Assembly (NCBI GenBank): GCA_007693785.1
Contig: RECY01000021.1
Coordinates: forward strand, 155,724 to 219,723
Reading direction: 5' to 3'
DNA from: Phycisphaerales bacterium
Lineage (GTDB): Bacteria; Planctomycetota; Phycisphaerae; Phycisphaerales; UBA1924
DNA: 64,000 bases
Positions 46,473 to 54,331 of the stretch are shown in pieces (position 1 is the stretch's first letter; each line of letters starts with the position of its first letter). Under the pieces are notes generated by a model. That model was not told where the DNA came from, searched no databases, and saw only the letters and a program-made list of their open reading frames with translations. A program made the position numbers and the translations under genes.

Positions 46473-46997
46473 ATGAGCTTGTCGGTGTTTTCAGGGTCTT
46501 GGGTGCTGGGGCAGGCCGAGTCGGCGACGCCGCTGCTGGCGTGGTGGATCGTCTTCCCGCTCGCGGGGTTGACGCTGCTGGTGATCGCGGCTCATGTCGC
46601 GGCGATCCGTGAATCCGAGGGGATGCCCGCGAGTCGGCGTCGGATCCGGACGGTCAACGGCGTGCTCATGATGGGGACGGTGCCGCTGATCGCCTACGCG
46701 TTCGGCGTCGCGACTTCCGCCGACGCGCGCACGTTCACGCTCGTCTGGATGCTCATCATCGGGCTGCTGGCGATCATCATCGTCGTCGCGTGGCTGGACG
46801 CGATGAACACCGTCCGCCTGCATCGGGCGACGCGGCTTGAGACGCGCGAGCGATTGGCCGAGCTGCGCGGGCAGGTGGCGGCCCAGCTGGAGCTGGAGCG
46901 GCAGGAAAAAATGGGCCAACACGGCTCAGAGAGCCGTGCCACCAGGAGCGGGGAACACGGCTCGGAAAGCCATGCCACCGGGGAGGGCGGTTCTTGA
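46473..46997 (+). CDS. Small three-helix membrane protein with a repeat-derived C-terminus
   Basis: The 174-residue protein has three membrane segments (about 25-43 LAWWIVFPLAGLTLLVIAAH, about 66-84 LMMGTVPLIAYAFGV, about 94-112 WMLIIGLLAIIIVVA), then a basic cytoplasmic helix. The last ~28 residues come from two tandem A-related DNA palindromes (46918-46943 and 46954-46980) and read HGSESRAT...HGSESHAT. No family is recognised. Its stop overlaps the TTG start of lpxK (46994-46997), so it is translationally coupled and may act with lipid A synthesis. GTG at 46470 is an alternative start. Confidence 0.7.
   Translation: MSLSVFSGSWVLGQAESATPLLAWWIVFPLAGLTLLVIAAHVAAIRESEGMPASRRRIRTVNGVLMMGTVPLIAYAFGVATSADARTFTLVWMLIIGLLAIIIVVAWLDAMNTVRLHRATRLETRERLAELRGQVAAQLELERQEKMGQHGSESRATRSGEHGSESHATGEGGS
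46918..46943. repeat. A-related palindrome inside coding sequence, copy 1
   Basis: A stem CACGGCTC/GAGCCGTG lies around a 3-base loop, followed by CCACC. It is in frame within the 3' end of the membrane protein gene and encodes the peptide word HGSESRAT. Confidence 0.75.
46954..46980. repeat. A-related palindrome inside coding sequence, copy 2
   Basis: A second copy, 36 bases after the first and in the same frame, encodes HGSESHAT. The stem CACGGCTC/AAGCCATG is mispaired at two positions. Confidence 0.75.
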
Positions 46998-48103
46998 GCC
47001 CTCGCCCGATCAGCGATCGCGCGACGGTGAGCCTTGGGGAGACGGGCGCGCCGCGTTGCCCGCCGGGGCCGGTGCCGGGGGTCTTGGGGCGCGGGTTGTC
47101 GAAGCTGTACGGGCTCGGGCTGAGGCTCGATCAGGCGAAATACGACAAGGCGGGGAACGTCGAGCGTCTGCCGATCCCGGTGGTGAGCGTGGGGAACCTG
47201 ACGGTGGGGGGAACGGGCAAGACGCCGACGGTGGCGTGGTGCGTGCGCGCGCTGCGGGCGGGTGGGCGAAAGCCGCTGATCGCGATGCGCGGGTACCGCA
47301 AGGGCGGCTCTCGCGAGAGCGACGAGGCGGCGGAGTATCGGCGCGTGTTCGAGCGCGAGGGCGCCCCGGTGCCGATCGTGGCGCAGGCGGACCGGGCTGC
47401 GGGCGTGCGGGCGTTTCTGGAGCGCGACCCGCGGGGGGCGGACTGCGTTGTCCTCGACGACGGCTTGCAGCACCGGCGTCTGTCGCGCGCGCTGGACGTC
47501 GTGCTGGTCGATTGCGCGCGCCCCGCGACGCGGGATCGGTTGCTCCCGGGCGGGTGGCTGCGTCTGCCGACGTCGTGGCTGGCGCGGGCGGACGCGGTGG
47601 TGCTGACGCACGCGGAGCTGGTGGCGCCGGCGTTCGTGGATCAGGTGGCGCGGGAGGTCGTGGCGGCGGGCGGGCCGAGCCCGATCGCGGTTTGCCGCCA
47701 CGTCTGGGCGGGGCTGGTGACCGAGCAGTACGGCGAGGATCTCGAGGTCGATATCGAGGATCTGCGCGGTCGTCGCGTGGTGGCGTGCTGCGCGATCGGG
47801 AGCCCGGACGGGTTCCTGCGCGCGGTGCGCAAGGCGGCCGGGGGGAGCGTGGTGGGGGAGATGGTGCTCCCGGATCACGACCCGTTCGAGGCGCGGGCGG
47901 TGTCGCGTCTGATCGAGCTGGCGATGGGCAGCCGAGCGGATCGGATCGTGGTGACGGAGAAGGACTGGTCGAAGCTGCGGGGCGTGGAGGCGGGGCGGTG
48001 GCCCTGCGCGGTCGTGCGCCCGAAGCTGACAATGCGTTTCGACACGGGCGAGGCGGAGCTGGCGGGGATGGTCGTGGCGGCGACCCGGGGCGGGGGCCGA
48101 TAG
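46994..48103 (+). CDS. lpxK: Tetraacyldisaccharide 4'-kinase
   Basis: LpxK phosphorylates the 4' position of the lipid A precursor at the inner membrane. The 369-residue protein has the P-loop in VGNLTVGGTGKTPTV, RGYRKGG, and VVLDDGLQHRRL, the signature containing catalytic Asp/His residues. This indicates an outer membrane with lipid A. The TTG start at 46994 overlaps the stop of the upstream membrane protein gene. It is followed by a C-family repeat and hldE. Confidence 0.9.
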   Translation: MSPRPISDRATVSLGETGAPRCPPGPVPGVLGRGLSKLYGLGLRLDQAKYDKAGNVERLPIPVVSVGNLTVGGTGKTPTVAWCVRALRAGGRKPLIAMRGYRKGGSRESDEAAEYRRVFEREGAPVPIVAQADRAAGVRAFLERDPRGADCVVLDDGLQHRRLSRALDVVLVDCARPATRDRLLPGGWLRLPTSWLARADAVVLTHAELVAPAFVDQVAREVVAAGGPSPIAVCRHVWAGLVTEQYGEDLEVDIEDLRGRRVVACCAIGSPDGFLRAVRKAAGGSVVGEMVLPDHDPFEARAVSRLIELAMGSRADRIVVTEKDWSKLRGVEAGRWPCAVVRPKLTMRFDTGEAELAGMVVAATRGGGR

Positions 48104-48175
48104 GCACCGGGAGCCGGGCACCGGGCACCGGACCTGAGCATCGCGCACTGGTGCCTGGTCACCGGCTCCTGGTGC
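48103..48175. repeat. Family C inverted repeat, copy C2
   Basis: GGCACCGGGAGCC at the start faces GGCTCCTGGTGC at the end, with an inner GCACTGGTGCCTGGTCACC shared with C1 at 25514-25588. It lies between lpxK and hldE. Confidence 0.75.
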
Positions 48176-48235
48176 TTTCTGCGGACCGCTCCCTCACAGT
48201 CGCGGCTCGTTGGGGAAGTCTCCTAACCTTCGGGC

Positions 48236-49732
48236 ATGGACGCCCTGCTCGAGCGATTGGCGGATTGGAAGCCCTTCACCGCGTTGGTGGTGGGGGATTT
48301 CATGCTGGATCAGTTGCTCTCGGGCGACGCCGAGCGGCTGAGCGCGGACGCGCCGGTGCCGATCCTGCACGTGCGTCAGAGCGAGAGCCGCCCGGGCGGG
48401 GCGGCGAACCTGTGCCTGGATCTGGTCGCGATGCGGGGGCGTGTCGAGGCGTTCGGCGTCACGGGCGAGGACCACGAAGCGTCGATCCTGCGTGAGGCGC
48501 TCGCGAACGAGGGCGTCGCGGCGGCGGGGCTGATCGCCGACGCGTCGCGTCCGACGACGGTGAAGCGGAGCCTGATCGGGCTCGCGCAGCAGCGCCACCC
48601 GCAGAAGATGTTCCGGGTGGATTTTGAGAGCCGCGAGGCGATCGGCGAGGCGGTGATGGACCGGCTCGTGCGCGCGTTCGAGTCGCGCCTGGGCGATGCG
48701 GACGTGGTCTGCATCGAGGATTACAACAAGGGCGTGTGCACGCCGGCGCTGTGCGCACGGATCATCGAGGCGTCGCGCCGCGCGGGCGTGCCGGTGTTCG
48801 TCGATCCGGCGGCGATCGAGGACTACGGACGCTACCGCGGCGCGACGGCGATCACGCCGAACCGGACCGAGGCGGAGCTGGCGACCGACCTGCCGACCGA
48901 CGCCGAGGGCTCGGCGGCGCACAACGCGCGCCTTGCAACCGTGCTCCGCGACGATCTGGAGCTTGAAGCCGTGGTGCTGACGCTGGATCGGCACGGGGCG
49001 CTGCTGCTGGAAGGAGCGGGCGAGCCGGTCGCGGTGCCGACGATCGCGCGTGAGGTCTACGACGTGACCGGCGCGGGCGACATGATGCTCGCGGCTCTCG
49101 CCGCGGCGCGCGCCAACGGGTGCTCGTGGCTCGACAGCGTTCGTTTCGCCAACGCGGCGGCGGGGCTGGAGGTCGAGATCTTCGGCGTGCAGCCGATCCC
49201 GCTCGACAAGATCCACCACGAGATCCTCGTCCGCCACGGCCGCCTCGACGGCAAGCTCCGCACCGCGAAGCAGCTCGAGCTGGAGCTGCGCTTCCGGCGC
49301 GAGGCGGGCGAGCGGGTGGTCTTTACGAACGGGTGTTTCGACGTGCTGCACGCCGGGCACGTGCGCACGTTGGCGGCGGCGAAGGCGTTCGGCGATTTTC
49401 TCGTCGTCGGGCTCAACAGCGACGCGAGCGTGCGCGCGCTCAAGGGCGAGGGCCGCCCGGTGAACTGCGAGGCGGATCGGGCGGCCGTGCTTGGGGCGAT
49501 GGAGTCGGTCGGCGCGGTGGTGGTGTTCGGCGAGGCGACGCCGGAGGCGATCCTGTCGGTCGTGAAGCCGGACGTGCACGTGAAGGGCGCGGACTACCGC
49601 GACAAGCCGATCCCGGAGCGGGCGCTGGTCGAGTCCCTCGGCGGGCGCGTCGAGCTGGTGGACCTGCTCCCGGGGCGGAGCACGACGGGGACGATCGAGC
49701 GGCTGCGCACGCCAACGGCGGCAGCGGAGTGA
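48236..49732 (+). CDS. hldE: Bifunctional heptose 7-phosphate kinase / heptose 1-phosphate adenylyltransferase
   Basis: HldE makes ADP-D-glycero-beta-D-manno-heptose for lipopolysaccharide cores. The 498-residue protein has an N-terminal PfkB-type kinase domain (VVGDFMLDQ, SRPGGAANL and the catalytic GAGD in YDVTGAGDMMLAAL). Its C-terminal nucleotidyltransferase domain has FTNGCFDVLHAGHV. The two-domain length and order match HldE/RfaE. Together with lpxK nearby it supports a heptose-containing outer membrane glycolipid. The ATG at 48236 is the first plausible start and lies 132 bases after lpxK. Confidence 0.95.
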   Translation: MDALLERLADWKPFTALVVGDFMLDQLLSGDAERLSADAPVPILHVRQSESRPGGAANLCLDLVAMRGRVEAFGVTGEDHEASILREALANEGVAAAGLIADASRPTTVKRSLIGLAQQRHPQKMFRVDFESREAIGEAVMDRLVRAFESRLGDADVVCIEDYNKGVCTPALCARIIEASRRAGVPVFVDPAAIEDYGRYRGATAITPNRTEAELATDLPTDAEGSAAHNARLATVLRDDLELEAVVLTLDRHGALLLEGAGEPVAVPTIAREVYDVTGAGDMMLAALAAARANGCSWLDSVRFANAAAGLEVEIFGVQPIPLDKIHHEILVRHGRLDGKLRTAKQLELELRFRREAGERVVFTNGCFDVLHAGHVRTLAAAKAFGDFLVVGLNSDASVRALKGEGRPVNCEADRAAVLGAMESVGAVVVFGEATPEAILSVVKPDVHVKGADYRDKPIPERALVESLGGRVELVDLLPGRSTTGTIERLRTPTAAAE

Positions 49733-49742
49733 GGCTGTGCGA

Positions 49743-49780
49743 TGTGCCACTGACCTTGTCCGCAAGGTCAGTGTTCCGTG
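49743..49780 (+). repeat. Family A palindrome, copy A5
   Basis: TGTGCCAC, stem TGACCTTG/CAAGGTCA around TCCG, then GTGTTCCG. It lies between the convergent ends of hldE and the MauE/DoxX gene. Confidence 0.85.
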
Positions 49781-49786
49781 GTCAGT

Positions 49787-50350
49787 TCAGCGGTGGCTTG
49801 GCGAGCGGCGGCGGTCGAGCGAGAGTCGCCCGCCGCCGATCGCAAGGATGGCGGCGGCCATCACGAGCATGACCGAGTTTCGGGCGACGGTGCACGCGCC
49901 GACCTTGGCGCCGCAGATGAAATCGATCTTCCCGAAGCATCCGCACTCGACCGCGAGCCCGCGTGCGATCACGCTGATGATCGCGCCGATGAACCCGATC
50001 AGCAGGAGCGTGGTGAGCAGGGCGCTCGCCCGCGTCCAGAGCCCGAGGATGAGCAGCGCGCCGAGGATGACTTCTGCCCACGGGAAGGCGAAGGTCGAGA
50101 CGATCGTCAGGTGGTCTCCCACGCCCGGCGGGAAGATGCGGAACGCCGAGACGCTGAAGGCGAACTGCTGCGGGTCGAGCAGCTTGATGACGCCTGCGAA
50201 GACGAACAGCCCGCCGAGGATCAGGCGGAGCGGGATCACGCCGAGTTCGAGCAGGATCCGCGGCCCCGGCACGTTCGAAGGGGCCGAACGCGGGGCGAGA
50301 TCGCCGCCCGTGTACGCCCCGGCGGGACGCGGGTTGGGCGTCGTGCTCAT
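49787..50350 (-). CDS. MauE/DoxX-like membrane protein
   Basis: The 187-residue protein has four membrane helices of the DoxX/MauE type (PLRLILGGLFVFAGVIKLL, WAEVILGALLILGL, LLTTLLLIGFIGAIISVIA, SVMLVMAAAILAIGG). It also has a Cys cluster in VECGCFGKIDFICGAKVGACT. MauE-like proteins assist disulfide or quinone-linked steps in the periplasm. It overlaps the rhodanese gene stop by four bases (ATGA, 50347-50350) and is the third gene of a DUF1573-rhodanese-MauE operon. The role of the whole operon is unknown. Confidence 0.85.
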   Translation of the reverse strand: MSTTPNPRPAGAYTGGDLAPRSAPSNVPGPRILLELGVIPLRLILGGLFVFAGVIKLLDPQQFAFSVSAFRIFPPGVGDHLTIVSTFAFPWAEVILGALLILGLWTRASALLTTLLLIGFIGAIISVIARGLAVECGCFGKIDFICGAKVGACTVARNSVMLVMAAAILAIGGGRLSLDRRRSPSHR

Positions 50351-51045
50351 CGCGGGCCTCCGGTGATCGGGTCCGGGCCCGCTTCGGTCGGGTGCCCGGC
50401 CTCGATCCAGGCGGGGATCCCGTCGGTGAAGATGTGCAGGCGTGTGAAGCCGTAGTTTTCGAGGAGCAGCGCGGTGTTCTTCGACGCGTCGCAATCGCCC
50501 CCGCCGCAGTAGAGGACGACCGGGAAGTCCGGGTCGAGGAAATTGACCGCTTCGGGTGTGCGTCCGCGGGAGAACAGGTCGGCGGGGAGCCAGAACGCCC
50601 CCGGGATGTGCCCGCCCTCGTATTCGCGGTGGAGGCGCGTGTCGACGAACATCGCGAGCTCGTCCTGCCAGAGCGCGTGCGCTTCTTCGGTGGAGATCTC
50701 GAAGGCGAGGGCGCCCGGGTCGAACCCGTTGTCAAACCCGGTGCCGAGCCCCTGCTCCAGGCTGTCCTGCGCCGCGTCGCCCGGCATGGGGTCGGAGCCG
50801 GGTGGGGCCGTCGCCTGATCGGGCTCGGGGGCGCTGTCGCCCGCGATCGCTGCGGGGGCGGGCGGCGTCGTGCTTCGTGTCGCAGCGGGGCGCTCGGCGC
50901 TGCGGGCGCCGAGCCCGCTGGTCAGGCGGATCGGCCGCTCGCTCGCCTGGACGACCCAGGAGTGCGCCAGCGCGACGGTCAGCCCGACGCCGACGATCGC
51001 GAGCGACTGTCCGAGGACGGCTCGTGCCCCGCAGCTTCGGCCCAT
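50347..51045 (-). CDS. Membrane-anchored rhodanese-domain protein
   Basis: The 232-residue protein has an N-terminal membrane anchor (about residues 11-29) and a Pro/Ala-rich linker. The C-terminal rhodanese domain reads EISTEEAHALWQDELAMFVD, HIPGAFWLP, LYCGGGDCDAS with the active-site Cys, and HIFTDGIPAWIEAG. Rhodaneses move sulfane sulfur. The domain faces the periplasm. The ATG at 51045 has GGAGG upstream on the coding strand. It is the middle gene between DUF1573 and MauE/DoxX, and its stop overlaps the MauE start. Confidence 0.88.
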   Translation of the reverse strand: MGRSCGARAVLGQSLAIVGVGLTVALAHSWVVQASERPIRLTSGLGARSAERPAATRSTTPPAPAAIAGDSAPEPDQATAPPGSDPMPGDAAQDSLEQGLGTGFDNGFDPGALAFEISTEEAHALWQDELAMFVDTRLHREYEGGHIPGAFWLPADLFSRGRTPEAVNFLDPDFPVVLYCGGGDCDASKNTALLLENYGFTRLHIFTDGIPAWIEAGHPTEAGPDPITGGPR

Positions 51046-51131
51046 GCTGGAGAACCTCCGGACTTCGAGCGCCCCGGGCGTGCGATCGCGCTCGGGGCGG
51101 CGTGTGGTTTGCAAATCGACGAGCGTGGGTC

Positions 51132-52361
51132 TCAGCGGCGGACGTTGACGACGTTGCCGAAGAAGGGGATGCGGAGCTCTTCCTCGCCGCGGACGTTGGT
51201 GGTGAGGATGATCTCGCCGCGGACGAACCGCTCGTTCGCCGGGCCGACGCCGTTGAGCAGCACGCGGTAGCCGCCCTCCGGGGCGGGCTGGATGACGACG
51301 CCGGGGAGGTCTTCTTCCTTGACGCCGGCCATGGTGACCTTGGAATCGAGGATGCGGAACTCGCCCCGGCTGCGGTGGGTGATGCGGATCTGGCTGGTGA
51401 AGGCGCGCCCCGCCTGCACGCCGCGGAGCGTGACGCGGTCGGGCGTGGTCACGATCTCGCCGAGGACGCTGGAGGTGATCGCGATGTCGATCGGCGCGAG
51501 CGGGCGCTGGGCGGCCCCGTTCGTCGCTTCGCGCGGGTTCTCGCGTGCGACGGTCTGAGCCTGGTCGCCCCCGCTCTCCTCGCCCCGTCCCTCGTTGGTC
51601 CGGAGGCGGATGCGGTCGTGGTTGGTGCCCACGGGCGCGTCCGGGCTGATGGTGACCTCCAGCGTGTAGCGGATCATGGTCCCGTCTTCGCCCTCGATCT
51701 CGACCGGCTCGCGGCTCAGGATCTTGGCGGAGAAGTGATCGCCTTCGAGGAAAGCGATCTCTTCGATCTCGAAGTGCTCGCCCCGTCCGGTGACCTGGAG
51801 GGTCTGGCTCGTGCCCTCGCCCTTAGCGATGCGCTGGAAGTTGATCAGCGCGGGCTCGAGGATGACCCGCTTCTGGACGAACGCCGAGACGTTGATGACC
51901 TGGCTCGGGCGGACGGGGTCATTGGTGCGGATGGTGACGCGGGTGCGCTGCTGCCCGTTGCGGTTCCGAGGGTTGAAGGTGACCTCGATCTCGCCGCTCT
52001 CGCCGGGCTGGTAGAAGCGTTTGTCGGGCTTGCCGGCCGTGCAGCCGCAGGAGGCGCTGACGTCCACGATTTCGAGCGGCGCGGTGCCGTTATTCGTGAA
52101 GCGGATGACCTGGGCGACGGGCTGATCGGTGTCGAACAGCCGCCCGACGTCGAGCGTGGTGGTTTCGAGCTGGATGCTGGGGCTGGTGCGCACGCCCGGA
52201 GCCGGGGCGGGGTTGGATTCGGGCTCGAGCACCTGGGCCGAGGCCGTGCTCGACGGCGCGTGCACCATGGGCAATCCCGCGACCGCCGCCAGCGCTGAAG
52301 CCATCACCAGCCCGCGCCAGGCCTTCGTCACGCGCTCCGCCGAACCCACTCGCTGTGGCAT
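51132..52361 (-). CDS. DUF1573 periplasmic protein
   Basis: The 409-residue protein has a signal peptide (VMASALAAVAGLPMV region) and an N-terminal DUF1573 immunoglobulin-like domain with SASCGCTAGKPDKRFYQPGE. Further beta-sandwich repeats follow (for example LEVTISPDAPVGTNHDRIRLRTN). Some DUF1573 proteins are linked to sulfur or redox chemistry in Bacteroidetes and Planctomycetes, which fits the rhodanese next to it. The ATG at 52361 has GGGGAG 7-8 bases upstream on the coding strand; ATG 52376 is in frame too. It is the first gene of the operon. Confidence 0.88.
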   Translation of the reverse strand: MPQRVGSAERVTKAWRGLVMASALAAVAGLPMVHAPSSTASAQVLEPESNPAPAPGVRTSPSIQLETTTLDVGRLFDTDQPVAQVIRFTNNGTAPLEIVDVSASCGCTAGKPDKRFYQPGESGEIEVTFNPRNRNGQQRTRVTIRTNDPVRPSQVINVSAFVQKRVILEPALINFQRIAKGEGTSQTLQVTGRGEHFEIEEIAFLEGDHFSAKILSREPVEIEGEDGTMIRYTLEVTISPDAPVGTNHDRIRLRTNEGRGEESGGDQAQTVARENPREATNGAAQRPLAPIDIAITSSVLGEIVTTPDRVTLRGVQAGRAFTSQIRITHRSRGEFRILDSKVTMAGVKEEDLPGVVIQPAPEGGYRVLLNGVGPANERFVRGEIILTTNVRGEEELRIPFFGNVVNVRR

Positions 52362-52376
52362 CTCGTCACTCCCCAT

Positions 52377-52823
52377 CTATTTTCACAGTCCCAGGACTCT
52401 CAACAAACACCCGTTCGCTGGCCCTCGACCCGTGACCCGGATCGGCGAGGGCGCCCCAAAAAAATCGAAGATCTCGAACAAACACCGATTCTGGCCCGCC
52501 CCGTGGATGTGATGCCCCGGGGTGCGGGCGTGCCGTCTGTTTGAAAGTGTACCGCCCCGAGCACGGAAACCACCCGGTTGGTCCACCCTTGGCGACGCGC
52601 CGGCCGGGTGTGCCAACTGCGTAAGCCGGGGCGACCCACTGTCGACTCTGTCAATCACAGATACCCGCGTCTGCGCCCGAGGGATGCACGTTCGGCCGGC
52701 GTCGCTCCTTGCCCTCGGCCCCGCCGCCCGTTTGCTGCCCGCTCTCGCTCGCGCGTGGTCCGAGAAGCCGCCCGGGCTCGGCGGTGGACCGGCGCGGCAT
52801 AGCGCGACGGCGGGGCGCGGGGT
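52377..52823. other. Intergenic region between DUF1573 and glutamate dehydrogenase genes
   Basis: About 450 bases with no convincing gene or repeat. The DUF1573-operon promoter (minus strand) should be at the left end. Confidence 0.45.
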
Positions 52824-54089
52824 TCAGGCCTTGAAATCGTCCCCGGTGCCGGTCGCCTCGTGGGCCTCGGCGAGTCGGTCGAGGGCGTGGGCGTAGCAGG
52901 CGGTCCGCATGTCGATCTCGTGCTCGGTGCTGCGGGCCTTCACGGCCGCGAACTCGCGGACCATGATCTCGTTGAGGCGTTCGTGAACGCGGTCGAGCTT
53001 CCAGTATTCGCCGCGGAGGTTCTGCGTCCATTCGAAGTAGCTGACGGTGACGCCGCCGGCGTTGGCGAGGATGTCCGGCACGACCAACTGCCCGTTCTTG
53101 AAGAGGATCTTGTCGGCGTCCGCGGTCAGCGGGCCGTTGGCGAGCTCGACGATCATCTTCGCCTGGACGTTCTTCGCGTTGCTCTTGGTGATGACGTCTT
53201 CCAGCGCGGCCGGGGCGAGGATGTCGCACTCGAGCTCCAGCAGGTCCTCGTTGCTGATGTCTTTGGCGTTTTTGGTGCTGAGCTTGCCCTTGCCGAGCTT
53301 GTGCTCGAGCTGGGCGTCGACGTCGAGCCCGTCGGGGTTGTGGACGCCGCCGCGGGAGTCGCTGACGGCGACGACCTTGTACCCGTCATCGGCGAGCAGC
53401 TTGGCGAAGTGCTGCCCGGCGTTGCCGAAGCCCTGGACCGCGACGGTGCGCTTCTTGGGGTCCCACCCTTCGCGCGAGGCGTGCTCGCGGACGATGTTGA
53501 AGCCGCCGCGTGCGGTGGCGTCGTCGCGCCCGAGGCTGCCGCCGAGGGCGACGGGCTTGCCGGTGATGACCGCGGGCGTGCGCGCGCGGACGATCTGGGC
53601 GTACTCGTCGACCATCCAGGCCATGACCTGGGCGTTGGTGTAGACGTCCGGCGCGGGGACGTCGACGAGGGGGCCGATCGCGTCGGCGATGGCGCGGATG
53701 TACCCGCGGCTCAGTCGTTCGAGCTCGGCCTTGCTGAGCTCGCGCGGGTTGACGACGACGCCGCCCTTGCCGCCGCCGAAGGGGATGCCGACGGTGGCGC
53801 ATTTGAAGGTCATCCAGAAGGCGAGTGTGCGGACCTCGCCGGCGGTGACGTCCGGGTGGTATCGGATGCCGCCCTTGGCGGGGCCGCGGGTGTCGTCGTG
53901 TCGGCAGCGGAAGCCGCGGAAGAAGCGTTGAGCGCCGTCGTCCATGCGCACGGGGATGGCGACTTCGAGCATCTGCTTGGGCAGGCGGAGTCGTTCGACG
54001 GTTTCTTCGTGGGCCTTGGAGTGCTTGGCGGCCTCGTCGAGGCGCTTGGTGGCTTCTGCGTAGATCGTGAGGCCGTCGTCGTTGGGCAT
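52824..54089 (-). CDS. Glutamate/leucine/phenylalanine/valine-type dehydrogenase
   Basis: The 421-residue protein is a Glu/Leu/Phe/Val dehydrogenase. It has the glutamate dehydrogenase core motifs KGGIRYHPDV, KCATVGIPFGGGKGGVVVNP with the catalytic Lys, VPAPDVYTN and the Rossmann motif VQGFGNAGQHFAKLL. Near the C-terminus it has LANAGGVTVSYFEWTQN. This points to a glutamate dehydrogenase of about 420 residues, interconverting glutamate and 2-oxoglutarate with NAD(P), but substrate choice in this family is hard to call. The ATG at 54089 has AAGGAAC upstream on the coding strand. Confidence 0.93.
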   Translation of the reverse strand: MPNDDGLTIYAEATKRLDEAAKHSKAHEETVERLRLPKQMLEVAIPVRMDDGAQRFFRGFRCRHDDTRGPAKGGIRYHPDVTAGEVRTLAFWMTFKCATVGIPFGGGKGGVVVNPRELSKAELERLSRGYIRAIADAIGPLVDVPAPDVYTNAQVMAWMVDEYAQIVRARTPAVITGKPVALGGSLGRDDATARGGFNIVREHASREGWDPKKRTVAVQGFGNAGQHFAKLLADDGYKVVAVSDSRGGVHNPDGLDVDAQLEHKLGKGKLSTKNAKDISNEDLLELECDILAPAALEDVITKSNAKNVQAKMIVELANGPLTADADKILFKNGQLVVPDILANAGGVTVSYFEWTQNLRGEYWKLDRVHERLNEIMVREFAAVKARSTEHEIDMRTACYAHALDRLAEAHEATGTGDDFKA

Positions 54090-54177
54090 CGGGGGTTCCT
54101 TCTCGGGGGTGCTTGGGTTGGGTGGTGGGAGCCTACCGAGGGGGTGGATCGGGGGGCAAGATGGAAGTTGAGTTGTC

Positions 54178-54320
54178 CGGTGCCATGGAAACGCGGAGCC
54201 GGCCGCCGCGGTCGGCGGAGCTTTTCCATGTCGGGCGCGGATGGTGAACAGGAGCCGGGGAGAAGGGGAGTCCCGGAAAAGCTGCGCCCGCGGACGGGCT
54301 GCGCGTTTCCGGGGCACCGG
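54178..54320 (+). repeat. Family B two-hairpin element, copy B5
   Basis: Hairpin 1 has CATGGAAA/TTTCCATG arms with tip GCCGGCCGCC/GGTCGGC. Hairpin 2 has GGAAAAGC facing GCGTTTCCGGGGCACC with GCCCGCGGACGGGC at its tip. It fills the gap between two minus-strand genes (dihydrouridine synthase and glutamate dehydrogenase). Confidence 0.88.
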
Positions 54321-54331
54321 AGGCGCATTTG

